Shown piece after piece: positions 7,161 through 15,188 of a stretch of DNA of 27,877 nucleotides; within the stretch, counting starts at the first letter, position 1; every line of letters starts with the position of its first letter. The notes beneath the pieces were generated by a model. That model saw only the letters and a program-made list of their open reading frames with translations. It searched no databases and was not told the DNA's origin. Source of the DNA: T1Sed10-7 sp047921175 (GTDB lineage Bacteria > Actinomycetota > Nitriliruptoria > Nitriliruptorales > Nitriliruptoraceae); contig JBLRWQ010000039.1 in NCBI GenBank assembly GCA_047921175.1, positions 1 through 27,877 of the forward strand, written 5' to 3'. The position numbers and the translations under genes were made by a program.

Positions 7161-7903
7161 GCCTGTGGCGACTCGAGGTGCTCCGGATGGTCCGCACCCA
7201 CCGGTGGACGATCCTGGTGGGCGTCTACGTGCTCTTCGGGGCGCTCGGCCCGATCGGGGCCCGGTACCTCAACGAGCTGGTGTCGAACGTCGCGGGCGAC
7301 ATCACCATCATCGTCCCCGATCCGCGTCCGGTCGACGGGATCGCGCAGTTCCTGTCCAACGTCACCCAGCTGGGGGTGCTGGCCGTGGTCGTCATCGCGG
7401 CCAGCGCGCTCGCCATCGACGCCCGCCCCGAGGTCGCCGCCTTCCTGCGCACCCGCGTCCCCCGGCCCGGTGCCCTGCTGCTGCCGCGGTATGCGGTGGT
7501 GACCACCACCTCGGTGCTGGCACTGGCGCTCGGCACCGCGGTGGCCTGGGCGCTGACGGTCCCGCTGCTTGGGGAGCTGGCGGTCGGCTCGATGCTGCTC
7601 GGGACCCTGCTCGGGGCGCTGTACCTGGCGTTCGCGGTGGCGGTGGTCGCGGCGGCGGGTGCGGGGCTGGGCGGGCTGCTGCCGACGGTGCTCGCCAGCC
7701 TGCTGGTGCTGCTCGCCCTGCCCGTGCTCGGGGCGCTGCCGGCGGTGCAGCCGTGGCTGCCGAGCTACCTCGTGTTCGCCCCGGTGCTGCTGCTGGAGGG
7801 GGAGGAGCCGACGACGTACCTGCGGGCTGCGGCGGTGACCCTGGTCGCGACGCCGGCACTGCTCGTGCTGGCCAGCCGGCTGGTCGAGCGTCGTGAGCTG
7901 TAG
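7157..7903 (+). CDS. ABC-2 type permease, 248 aa
   Basis: A polytopic membrane protein with about six hydrophobic segments and an ABC-2-like N-terminus (MSLWRLEVLRMVRTHRWTIL). An extracellular loop lies near residues 35-65 and five more helices follow. ATG 7157 overlaps the stop of the ATPase gene (ATGA), so the two form one transporter: ATPase dimer plus permease dimer. There is no signal for the substrate in the sequence. The next gene downstream, uppP, and the BcrA-like Q-loop of the partner ATPase suggest a link to cell-envelope lipid or antibiotic stress, but that is inference. Confidence 0.82.
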   Translation: MSLWRLEVLRMVRTHRWTILVGVYVLFGALGPIGARYLNELVSNVAGDITIIVPDPRPVDGIAQFLSNVTQLGVLAVVVIAASALAIDARPEVAAFLRTRVPRPGALLLPRYAVVTTTSVLALALGTAVAWALTVPLLGELAVGSMLLGTLLGALYLAFAVAVVAAAGAGLGGLLPTVLASLLVLLALPVLGALPAVQPWLPSYLVFAPVLLLEGEEPTTYLRAAAVTLVATPALLVLASRLVERREL

Positions 7904-8003
7904 GAGCGGGTAGCGTCGCCCGCGGTGCCGCCCGTGCCTCGACCTCCGACGTCCGGGCTGCCGGCATCGAGGTGGTACGCCGCACACGATCGGGAGGCCG
8001 CGG

Positions 8004-8888
8004 GTGTTCGCAGACGCGCCGGAGTGGCTGCAGGCGCTGGTGCTCGGCATCGTGCAGGGGCTGACCGAGTTCATCCCGGTGTCCTCCTCCGGGCACCTGG
8101 TGCTGGTCCCGGCGCTCGCCGGCTGGGAGCGCCACGGGTTGGCGTTCGACGTGGCGCTGCACGTGGGCACCCTGGCGGCCCTGCTCGCCTACTACCGACG
8201 GGACCTGGTGGCCATGCTGCGGGCGGTCACCGTCGCCCCGCCGTCGGTCGAGCGGGACGGTTACCGGCGCCTGATCGGGCTGCTCGTCCTGGCCACCATC
8301 CCGGTGGCGATCGCCGGGCTGACGTTGGAGGACGCGGTCGAGTCGGTCTTCTCCGCCCCGATCACGACCGCCTGGCTGCTCTTCGGCACGGCCGCGGTGC
8401 TGCTCGGCGGCGAGTGGGTGCACCGGCGTCGCGAGGCGGCCGGCACGGTCACCCCGGACGATGCGGACGAGGTCACCGTCGCCGGTGCCGCGCCGCCGCT
8501 CGGCGGGCTCCGGCGGCTCACGCTCCGCCAGGCCCTGACCGTCGGCCTCGCGCAGTGCTTCGCGCTGCTGCCGGGGCTGTCCCGTTCGGGGCTGACGATC
8601 TCGGCCGGTATCGCCGCCGGGCTGTCACGGCCGGCGGCGACCCGCTTCGCCTTCCTGCTCGGGCTGCCCGCCATCGGGGGAGCGGCGCTCGTCCAGGCGC
8701 CGGCGCTGCGCGACATCGGCACCGTGGGCACCACGGAGCTGGTCATCGGGGTCGTGGCGTCCGCGGTCTCCGGCTACCTCGCCATCGCCTTCCTGGTCCG
8801 GCTCGTCGCCCGGGCGGGCGTGCAGGGCTTCGCCTACTACGTCCTGCCCGTGGCGGTCCTGTCCCTGGTCGTGCTCAGCAGCGCCTGA
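8004..8888 (+). CDS. uppP: Undecaprenyl-diphosphatase UppP/BacA
   Basis: A 294-aa membrane enzyme that converts undecaprenyl pyrophosphate to undecaprenyl phosphate, recycling the lipid carrier for peptidoglycan and other wall polymers; extra copies give bacitracin resistance. The catalytic motifs are clear: GIVQGLTEFIPVSSSGHL (residues 15-32, with E22 and the SSSGH) and PGLSRSGLT near residue 190. Length and the hydrophobic pattern are normal for the family. GTG 8004 is the start, with GGGAGG about 8 bases upstream. A 100-base gap separates it from the ABC permease; a TAGCGT hexamer near 7911 might be a -10 box of its own. A strong hairpin follows the stop. Confidence 0.93.
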   Translation: MFADAPEWLQALVLGIVQGLTEFIPVSSSGHLVLVPALAGWERHGLAFDVALHVGTLAALLAYYRRDLVAMLRAVTVAPPSVERDGYRRLIGLLVLATIPVAIAGLTLEDAVESVFSAPITTAWLLFGTAAVLLGGEWVHRRREAAGTVTPDDADEVTVAGAAPPLGGLRRLTLRQALTVGLAQCFALLPGLSRSGLTISAGIAAGLSRPAATRFAFLLGLPAIGGAALVQAPALRDIGTVGTTELVIGVVASAVSGYLAIAFLVRLVARAGVQGFAYYVLPVAVLSLVVLSSA

Positions 8889-8899
8889 CCGCGCGCCGG

Positions 8900-8918
8900 C
8901 CGGCGGCCCCGCCGCCGG
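8900..8918. terminator. Bidirectional hairpin between convergent uppP and ABC operon
   Basis: CCGGCGGC (8900-8907) and GCCGCCGG (8911-8918) form a perfect 8-base stem with a 3-base loop, 12 bases after the uppP stop and 60 bases after the stop of the opposite operon. There is no T-tract, as is common in GC-rich actinobacteria. The convergent position supports a terminator used from both sides. Confidence 0.55.
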
Positions 8919-8977
8919 GCCCCCGGACCCCGATGCTGCTCGACGCGTGGCGCGAGGCCAGCTACGGCTCAGGCGCG

Positions 8978-10159
8978 TCAGCCCCGACCCGTCCCGAGCG
9001 CCTGCCGCAGGCCGACCCGGCCGCTGGTCCTCAGCGCGCTGTTGCGGTAGATCCGGGCGGCGACCGGCAGGAGGAGCGCGATCGACGCGACCGCGAACAC
9101 GACCGCGAGCACGACCTGCACCCAGCTGGCCTGGCCGACGGCGAGCAGGATCGGTTGCACGATCGGTGCGGTGAGGGGGAACACCCCGGTGACCTGCGCG
9201 ACCGTTCCCGACGGATCCACGAGGGCGAACTGCACCGCGATGATGGCGCCGACGAGGAGCATGATGACCGGGAGCACGGCGCTCTGGAGGTCCTCCACGC
9301 GGGAGACCAGCGAGCCGGCCGCGGCGAACAGGGCCGCGTAGACCAGGAACCCGAGCACGTACCACGGGATCACCAGCGCGAAGCCCCGCCAGGCCGCCGG
9401 TGGGATCTCGACCACCTCGGTCGCGAGCAGCCCGGCGGTGGCGATGCCCGCCAGCCCCAGCACCTGGACGAGCCCGAGCGCGCCGAGCCCGAGCACCTTG
9501 CCGGTGAGCAGCTCCGTCGGCCTCAGCGACGCCAGCAGCACCTCGATCACGCGGGACTGCTTCTCCTCCACGATGCCCTGCGCGACCCACTGGCCGTAGA
9601 CCGCCAGCAGGCCGTAGAGGACGAAGACCGCCACGTAGACGACCGCGATCGAGGGGTCGAAGGCGTCGATGGACTCGGCCCGGTCGGCGACCTGCTCGAC
9701 CTCCAGTGGCGCGATGGCGAACAGGGCCCGCCGCTCGGCAGGCGTCAGCCCCGCCTCCGCCAACGTCGCGTCGACCTGGACGGAGCTCGCGGCACTCGCC
9801 AGCAGGGCTTCGAGCGCGCGGCCGAGGGCGCCGTCGGCGAGCACCGTGCTCGCGTCCACCAGCACCGCGTCCAGGTCCCCGGCGACCAGCGCCTCCTCGG
9901 CGTCGTCCCGGGACGCCACCGCCTGCAGCTCCAGCTCGAGTGTGAACGCCTCCTGCTGGGCGATCGCGAGCTCGCCGACCTGCTCGGCCTCGGGGCCGAG
10001 GGTGCCGATCGCGATCGGCTCGTCGTCCCCGCCGAGCAGCATCGGGACCCCGAGCGCCAGCGCGAGCAGCCCGATGATGGCGGCGTTGGAGATCAGGAAG
10101 GCCTTGCTACGGATCCGCTCGGTGAACTCGCGGGAGGCGACCAGCCAGGTGCGGTTCAT
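8978..10159 (-). CDS. ABC-2 permease, NatB/YhaP-like
   Basis: A 393-aa membrane protein with the classic NatB/YhaP layout: MNRTWLVASREFTERIRSKAFLISN at the cytoplasmic start, a first helix near residues 25-45, a large extracellular domain of about 150 residues, then five or six helices in the C-terminal half with VEEKQSRVIEVLLASLRPTELLTGKVLG between the first two. Known relatives export sodium ions or act in peptide or antimicrobial resistance; the substrate here is unknown. ATG 10159 overlaps the ATPase stop (ATGA). It is the last gene of a four-gene minus-strand operon. Confidence 0.87.
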   Translation of the reverse strand: MNRTWLVASREFTERIRSKAFLISNAAIIGLLALALGVPMLLGGDDEPIAIGTLGPEAEQVGELAIAQQEAFTLELELQAVASRDDAEEALVAGDLDAVLVDASTVLADGALGRALEALLASAASSVQVDATLAEAGLTPAERRALFAIAPLEVEQVADRAESIDAFDPSIAVVYVAVFVLYGLLAVYGQWVAQGIVEEKQSRVIEVLLASLRPTELLTGKVLGLGALGLVQVLGLAGIATAGLLATEVVEIPPAAWRGFALVIPWYVLGFLVYAALFAAAGSLVSRVEDLQSAVLPVIMLLVGAIIAVQFALVDPSGTVAQVTGVFPLTAPIVQPILLAVGQASWVQVVLAVVFAVASIALLLPVAARIYRNSALRTSGRVGLRQALGTGRG

Positions 10160-11073
10160 CGGGCCACCTCGGTGTCGGCGTCGTCCGGTCGGGTGATCGC
10201 CTCCCGGTACAGCTCGGCCAGGGTCGGACGGACCCACCCGAAGTGGTGGACCCGCCCGGCGGCCTGCGCCGCTGCCAGCACCTGCTGGTCGCCGGCGCCA
10301 TCGGTCAGCGCCAGCACCGAGGTGGCGCCGTCACGCCGCAGGACGTGGACCCCCGGTAGCCGGTCCTCCCAGCCCGGCGGGCCGTCGACCTCGACCTGGA
10401 GCGTCGGCCGCTGCCGCTCGCGACGGAGCGCGTCGACCGTCCCGGCGGCCACGAGCCGGCCGGCGTCGATGATGGCCACGGCGTCGCACAGCCGCTCGAC
10501 GAGCTCGAGCTGGTGGCTGGAGAACACCACCGGCACCCCGGCAGCGGCCCGGTCCAGCAGCACCTCGCTGAGCGCGTCGACGCCGACGGGGTCCAGGCCG
10601 CTGAACGGTTCGTCGAGCACCAGCAGGACGGGATCGTGGACCAAGGCGGCCGCGAGCTGGACCCGCTGCTGGTTGCCGAGCGAGAGCTGCTCCAGCGGCT
10701 CGCTGGCGCGCTCGGACAGCCCGAACCGCTCCAGGAGGGCGGCCGACGCCGAGGTGGCCTGGGCCCGGTCCAGCCCGTGCAGGCGTGCGAGGTAGATGAG
10801 CTGCCGCAGCGAGGGGGTCTTCGGGTAGAGACCGCGCTCCTCGGGCATGTAGCCGAACCGCTCCCGCCGCTGGCTGTCCAGCACCTCGCCCCGCCAGCGG
10901 ACCTGTCCGGAGGTCGCGTCGTCCACCCCCATGATGATCCGCATGGCCGTCGTCTTGCCGGCACCGTTGGACCCGACGAAGCCGAACATCTGCCCGGGCT
11001 CGACCGTGAACGACAGCGCATCGAGCGCGAGCAGGTCGCCGAAGCGACGGGTCAGTCGATCGAGCTCGAGCAC
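10156..11073 (-). CDS. ABC transporter ATPase, NatA/YhaQ-like
   Basis: A 305-aa ABC ATPase. Walker A is GSNGAGKTT (about residues 38-46), the Q-loop region carries GYMPEERGLYPK, which is typical of the NatA/YhaQ group, the signature is LSLGNQQR, Walker B is LLVLDEPFSGLDP and the switch is SSHQ. A C-terminal domain of about 90 residues follows. The start is GTG 11073 with GGAGG 7 bases upstream; its first 22 bases overlap the end of the GNAT gene. It pairs with the following permease as an ABC-2 exporter. Confidence 0.88.
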   Translation of the reverse strand: MLELDRLTRRFGDLLALDALSFTVEPGQMFGFVGSNGAGKTTAMRIIMGVDDATSGQVRWRGEVLDSQRRERFGYMPEERGLYPKTPSLRQLIYLARLHGLDRAQATSASAALLERFGLSERASEPLEQLSLGNQQRVQLAAALVHDPVLLVLDEPFSGLDPVGVDALSEVLLDRAAAGVPVVFSSHQLELVERLCDAVAIIDAGRLVAAGTVDALRRERQRPTLQVEVDGPPGWEDRLPGVHVLRRDGATSVLALTDGAGDQQVLAAAQAAGRVHHFGWVRPTLAELYREAITRPDDADTEVAR

Positions 11074-11930
11074 GCTGGTGCCTCCGGGAGGGGGGGAGCG
11101 ACGGGCAGGCTGCCCGAGTCGTCTGCATCGTGCAAGGGTCCCGTGCCGTGCCGGACCAGCTCCGCCTCCTCGTAGGCGTGCACCGGCGTGAACCCGAGCC
11201 CCTGGTACAGCCGCTGGGCAGCGAGGTTGCCCTCCGCGACGTTGAGCCCGATGGTCGTGATCCCGGGGTCCAGTCGATGGCACAGCGTCGCCACGACCCG
11301 TCGGGCGAACCCACGACCGCGTGCCGCCGGCAGGGTGACGACGTTGCCGAGCGCGGCGACGCCGGCGGTCCGCTCCAGCACGTGGACGCCGGCCGAGGCG
11401 ACCAGCGCACCATCGACCTCGAGCCCGACGTAGGCGCCGGAGTCCAGTAGCCCGGCGTGGAAGAAGGCCCCGGCGCTGTCGTCGCTCGCGTGCAGCCTGC
11501 CCAGGGCCGGCAGGTCCGCGGCGGTCAGTACCCGCACCGCGGGGTCCGGCGCCGGTAGCGCCTCGGGTGTGGTCAGGGCCTGCTTCACGTACGCCTCGGA
11601 CCAGCGCGGGGACAGCGTCCCGGCCAGCCGGGCGGTCAGCCCCCGCGGGCCGGTGATGACGAAGCGGTCCGGGAGCGCACGACGGCCCACCAGGGACGCG
11701 AGCGCCTCGAGCGTGCCCTCGGGAGCCCGGGCGGCGATCGCGTAGACGACCGGGACGGGCGAGCCCGGCAGGTCGAGCAGGCCGATCACCACCTCGTCGG
11801 CTCGCCACCAGCGGCTGCGGTCCCACAGCTGCAGCAGGTCCGCGATCCCGTAGGGGTGGACGGGCCGGTCCTGCTCGTAGACGGCCAGCAGGCCGGCCCG
11901 GTCGGTGCAGGGGCGGACCGCCGGGCTCAC
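11052..11930 (-). CDS. GNAT-family N-acetyltransferase, 292 aa
   Basis: The C-terminal half is a GNAT fold: strand pairs near 166-184, LGNVVTLPAARGRGFARRVV with the acetyl-CoA pyrophosphate loop ARGRGFA (203-209), and LNVAEGNLAAQRLYQGLGF (229-247), the usual end of an FR47-like acetyltransferase. The N-terminal 130 residues are a diverged second GNAT-like lobe. The substrate cannot be told. GTG 11930 overlaps the hydrolase stop (GTGA), and the gene end overlaps the ATPase start by 22 bases, so it lies in the middle of one message. The last 30 residues are disordered, proline/serine-rich. Confidence 0.82.
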   Translation of the reverse strand: MSPAVRPCTDRAGLLAVYEQDRPVHPYGIADLLQLWDRSRWWRADEVVIGLLDLPGSPVPVVYAIAARAPEGTLEALASLVGRRALPDRFVITGPRGLTARLAGTLSPRWSEAYVKQALTTPEALPAPDPAVRVLTAADLPALGRLHASDDSAGAFFHAGLLDSGAYVGLEVDGALVASAGVHVLERTAGVAALGNVVTLPAARGRGFARRVVATLCHRLDPGITTIGLNVAEGNLAAQRLYQGLGFTPVHAYEEAELVRHGTGPLHDADDSGSLPVAPPLPEAPACSSSID

Positions 11931-13078
11931 CCGGTCACATCCTCCAGCAGCTCGCGCAGGTCCGCCTCGAAGCGGGCCGCGTCCTGGTTCCACTCCCGCA
12001 CGTGGTCCACGTCCGGGTACTCGGCGTAGGTGGCCTGCGGGCCGAGCAGCGCCGCCAGCTCCCGGGTCGGCTCGATGGGGATCGTGGTGTCCGCGGTGCC
12101 ATGGGTCAGCAGCAGGGGGACGTCGGCGGGGAGCTCGTCTGCGCGCTCGGCGTGCTCGACCTGGTCGAAGTCCAGGCCCGAGCGCCAGCTCGAGATCCAG
12201 CGGGCGCTCGTCAACAGTGCGGGGATGACCAGCTCGGGGATGCCGCGGTTGCGGGCCTGGAGGTCGAGCGTCGCGTCCAGGGAGACCAGCGGGGAGACCA
12301 GCAGAGCGCCGGCGACCCGGTCGGCCCGGTCCGATCGGCGCAGGAGCGACAGGGCGCTGGAGGCACCCTGGCTGTAGCCCGCGAGCACGACCTGCTCGGC
12401 CTGCTCGACCTCGACGAGGTGGTCGATGGCAGCCTCGATCTCCTGCCACTCGCGCTCGCCGAAGTAGCCGAACCCGTCCGGGTCGGCGGGGGCGTCGGGA
12501 TCGTTGCGGACCGACAGCGTCAGCGACGGCAGGCCGAGTTCGTCGAGCAGCGGCAGGAGCCGGTTGCCCTCGCTCAGCGCGCCGCCGCGGCCGTGCACGA
12601 TGACGACCCAGGTGCCGTTCGTGGTCGCGTTGCGGGGCACCACCCGCCAGGCCGGCAGGTCACCGACCTCGCTGGCCACGTCGATGGTGTCGAAGGCGAC
12701 CCCCAGGGTCGTGGCGGGATCGCCCCAGAAGGTGTCGACGGTGGTCGCGACCATCTCGCCCACCTCGGGCCAGTCCCCGTCCAGGAGCGTGACCGTCCGG
12801 GTCAGGTCGGTCCCGGAGACCACCGGGTCCCCGTTGGCGGCCAGCAGCCCCAGCTCGGACACGAACCCGACCTGCGGCAGGATCGCATCACCGTCGGTGG
12901 TCGCGACGCTCAGGCTCCCCGCATCCGGATCGACCGCAGTGACGCTCAGCTCAGGGACCGGCTCCCAGGGGGGCGGCGCCGGCAGGAGCTGGTCGCTGTA
13001 GTACCAGCCACCGACGCCGAGCCCGCCCACCACGAGCAGCGTGAGGGGCAGCACGACCCAGAGCAGGGCGCGACGCAC
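11927..13078 (-). CDS. Membrane-anchored alpha/beta hydrolase, 383 aa
   Basis: Residues 4-26 are a single membrane helix (signal anchor), followed by a proline-rich stalk and an extracytoplasmic region. The alpha/beta hydrolase domain starts near residue 155: oxyanion-type VIVHGRGG (159-166), nucleophile elbow GYSQGAS with S236, acid D330 in HGTAD, and base H359 in DVDH. It is thus likely an exported serine esterase or lipase-like enzyme; substrate unknown. The start is GTG 13078, with AAGGA 5 bases upstream. It is the first gene of the minus-strand operon with GNAT and the NatAB-like transporter. It is divergent from rsmI; the two share a promoter region around 13162-13168. Confidence 0.82.
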   Translation of the reverse strand: MRRALLWVVLPLTLLVVGGLGVGGWYYSDQLLPAPPPWEPVPELSVTAVDPDAGSLSVATTDGDAILPQVGFVSELGLLAANGDPVVSGTDLTRTVTLLDGDWPEVGEMVATTVDTFWGDPATTLGVAFDTIDVASEVGDLPAWRVVPRNATTNGTWVVIVHGRGGALSEGNRLLPLLDELGLPSLTLSVRNDPDAPADPDGFGYFGEREWQEIEAAIDHLVEVEQAEQVVLAGYSQGASSALSLLRRSDRADRVAGALLVSPLVSLDATLDLQARNRGIPELVIPALLTSARWISSWRSGLDFDQVEHAERADELPADVPLLLTHGTADTTIPIEPTRELAALLGPQATYAEYPDVDHVREWNQDAARFEADLRELLEDVTG

Positions 13079-13161
13079 GATGGTCCTTCGAGGTGACGGG
13101 AGCACGGTTGCGATGGGCGTCCGTCCCCCGGGACCCTGCTGCCGGAGCGCCGACCGCTTCG

Positions 13162-13168
13162 TACCATA
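13162..13168. promoter_or_regulatory. Overlapping -10 elements for divergent rsmI and hydrolase operon
   Basis: The heptamer TACCATA reads TACCAT on the plus strand (13162-13167) and TATGGT on the minus strand (13168-13163). Both fit the actinobacterial TANNNT -10 pattern. Leaders of about 75 bases would result in both directions. No convincing -35 is seen for either. Confidence 0.35.
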
Positions 13169-13247
13169 GGTGCTGCGGGCATGCGAGCCGACGGAACCGT
13201 GCGGGTCCGTCCCCACGCAGCGTGGTCGCGCGACCAAGGGAGCGGCG

Positions 13248-14093
13248 GTGACCGGGATCCTGCACGTGGTGGCCACCCCGATCGGCAACCTCGACGACCT
13301 GACGTTGCGCGCCGCCGAGGTGCTGCGCACCGTCGACCTCGTGCTCTCGGAGGACACCCGTCACACGGGTCGTCTCCTCGCGCACCTCGGCAGCGAGGTG
13401 CCACAGCTCTCCCTGCACGAGCACAACGAGCGCGAGCGCACCGGCGAGGTGCTGGACCGACTCGCCGCCGGGCAGGATCTCGCGCTGGTCTCGGATGCGG
13501 GCACACCGACCGTCTCCGACCCCGGTCTGCGACTGGTCGCCGCCGTCGGGGCAGCGGGCGGCCGGGTCGTACCCCTGCCGGGGGCATCCGCGCTGCTCGC
13601 GGCCCTGATGGTCGCCGGGCTCCCGACCGACCGGGTCGTGTTCGAGGGGTTCCTGCCCCGCAAGGGCCGCGCCCGCCGGGACCGGCTCGCGGCCCTGACC
13701 ACCGAGCCGCGCACGATCGTGCTGTTCGTCTCGCCCCACCGTGGCGCCCAGGATCTCGCGGACCTGGCGGCGACGCTCGGTGGCGATCGGGCCGCCGTCC
13801 TCGCCCGTGAGCTGACCAAGCTCCACGAGGAGCTGCGCCGGGGAACCCTCGCGCGGCTGGCCGACGAGGCGGCGACGGGCCTGCGCGGTGAGGTGACGCT
13901 GGTCGTCGCGGGGGCGCCTGGCCCGGTCACGGACGACGACCCGGCGGATGCGCTGGAGGCGGTCGCGGCCGCCATCGCCGCGGGGCAGAGCACGCGTGAC
14001 GCGGTGGCGGCGGTCGCCGAGGACCAGGGCATGTCCCGGCGGGCGCTCTACCAGGCCGTCCTGGACGCCCGTCCCGGCGGGCACGGGTCGTGA
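13248..14093 (+). CDS. rsmI: 16S rRNA (cytidine-1402-2'-O)-methyltransferase RsmI
   Basis: A 281-aa SAM-dependent methyltransferase of the tetrapyrrole-methylase fold that puts the 2'-O-methyl on C1402 in the ribosomal decoding centre. Diagnostic stretches are ATPIGNLDDLTLRAAEVL (near residues 8-25), SEDTRHTGRLL (33-43), SDAGTPTVSDPG (81-92) and GFLPRKGRARRDRL. GTG 13248 follows AAGGGAGC; the frame is open upstream to 13170, but homology begins right at the GTG. It is the first gene of the plus-strand housekeeping block. In many actinobacteria metG stands between rsmI and tatD; here it does not. Confidence 0.94.
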   Translation: MTGILHVVATPIGNLDDLTLRAAEVLRTVDLVLSEDTRHTGRLLAHLGSEVPQLSLHEHNERERTGEVLDRLAAGQDLALVSDAGTPTVSDPGLRLVAAVGAAGGRVVPLPGASALLAALMVAGLPTDRVVFEGFLPRKGRARRDRLAALTTEPRTIVLFVSPHRGAQDLADLAATLGGDRAAVLARELTKLHEELRRGTLARLADEAATGLRGEVTLVVAGAPGPVTDDDPADALEAVAAAIAAGQSTRDAVAAVAEDQGMSRRALYQAVLDARPGGHGS

Positions 14094-14137
14094 GCCCGCC
14101 GGTACGCTGACGGCAGCGCTCGCCCCCGTCGGCGGGC
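14094..14137 (+). terminator. Inverted repeat after rsmI
   Basis: GCCCGCCG (14094-14101) and CGGCGGGC (14130-14137) can pair over 28 bases. The loop contains TACGCT (14103-14108), which could instead be a -10 element for tatD. The long loop makes a terminator role uncertain. Confidence 0.25.
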
Positions 14138-14223
14138 GTCGTTCGTGTCCGGGGGAGCGCACCGCCCCGGATGGTGGAGGCGCCCCGCATCGGCGCCGGT
14201 CCCGAGCTGCGGAGACGGTCGTC

Positions 14224-15012
14224 TTGTCCTACATCGACACCCACTGCCACCTCGACCACCACGGCGAACGGTCCGTCGCCGAGCAGGTCCGGCGCGCCCG
14301 GCAGGCCGGGGTGTCGACCATGATCACGGTCGGCACCGACCTGGCCTCCTCGATCCAGGCGGTCGCCACGGCGGCCCGCTACGACGGGGTGTGGGCGGCG
14401 GTCGGCATCCACCCCAACGATGCGATCGAGGCCACCCCGCGGGTCCTCGAGGCGATCGAGGAGCTCGCCCGGGACCCGGTCTGCGTCGCGGTCGGCGAGA
14501 CCGGTCGGGACCACTACCGCGACCACACCAGCCCGGCGCAGCAGGACGCCGCGTTCCGCGCCCAGATCGACATCGCGAAGCGGACCGACCGCACGCTCGT
14601 GATCCACTGCCGCGACGCCTGGCCGGAGGTGCTCGCCACGCTGGACGAGGTCGGGGCACCCGACCGGGTCGTGATGCACTGCTTCTCCGGCGACGTCGAG
14701 GTGGTGGCCCGCTGCGCCGAAGCGGGCTACTACGCCTCCTTCGCGGGCAACGTGACCTTCCGGAACGCCGGCCCGCTGCGCGGGGCCGCCGCGGTCGTCC
14801 CGCCCGACCTCCTGCTCACGGAGACCGACTCGCCGTACCTCACCCCGCACCCGCACCGGGGCGAGGCGAACGATCCCTCCTTCGTTCCGTTCACTGCGCG
14901 CACACTCGCCGAGGTGCAGGGCATGTCGGAGGCGGCGCTGCTCGAACAGGTGGCAGCGAACACCGTCCGGGCCTTCGCCCTGCCCGGCGGCGTGGTCGAG
15001 AACCGGGCCTGA
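14224..15012 (+). CDS. tatD: TatD-family metal-dependent hydrolase (DNase)
   Basis: A 262-aa TIM-barrel hydrolase of the TatD family, linked to 3'-5' DNA exonuclease activity and quality control. Metal-binding motifs are present: DTHCHLD at the start, E in VAVGETGRDHYRD (near residue 96), IHCRDAW, HCFSG and TETDSPYL. The usual GEIGLDYY is GETGRDHY here, a noticeable change beside the catalytic glutamate. I chose TTG 14224, with GGAGA about 9 bases upstream, since conserved sequence begins immediately after it. It lies between rsmI and the Rpf genes, the standard actinobacterial order. Confidence 0.92.
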   Translation: MSYIDTHCHLDHHGERSVAEQVRRARQAGVSTMITVGTDLASSIQAVATAARYDGVWAAVGIHPNDAIEATPRVLEAIEELARDPVCVAVGETGRDHYRDHTSPAQQDAAFRAQIDIAKRTDRTLVIHCRDAWPEVLATLDEVGAPDRVVMHCFSGDVEVVARCAEAGYYASFAGNVTFRNAGPLRGAAAVVPPDLLLTETDSPYLTPHPHRGEANDPSFVPFTARTLAEVQGMSEAALLEQVAANTVRAFALPGGVVENRA

Positions 15013-15014
15013 CG

Positions 15015-15048
15015 GGCCGGGATCGGCCGTTCCAGGCCGTTCCCGGCC
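15015..15048 (+). terminator. Hairpin after tatD
   Basis: GGCCGGGA (15015-15022) pairs with TCCCGGCC (15041-15048) just after the tatD stop. The loop contains part of a direct repeat, GCCGTTCC at 15026-15033 and 15036-15043. No T-tract follows. Confidence 0.4.
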
Positions 15049-15188
15049 TCACGGAGCGTGGGAGGGCCGCCGCGCGCGGTGGCTGTCCGTGCGGCGGTGG
15101 CCGGCCTCGGCGCGGACAGGGTGCATCGGCCCGTTCGGCCACCTCGGTGGGGTCGATGCCCGCCCGGGTTCCTGTCACCGTGCCCGAC

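Noticed and set aside
7925..10795. 956-aa plus-strand frame over uppP and the minus-strand ABC genes
   Set aside because: It overlaps genes on both strands with strong motifs and is a composition artefact.
15013..15188. A c-di-AMP (ydaO) riboswitch upstream of the first Rpf gene, known for rpf genes in other actinobacteria
   Set aside because: I could not find the conserved riboswitch core blocks; only a terminator-like hairpin and direct repeats are visible.
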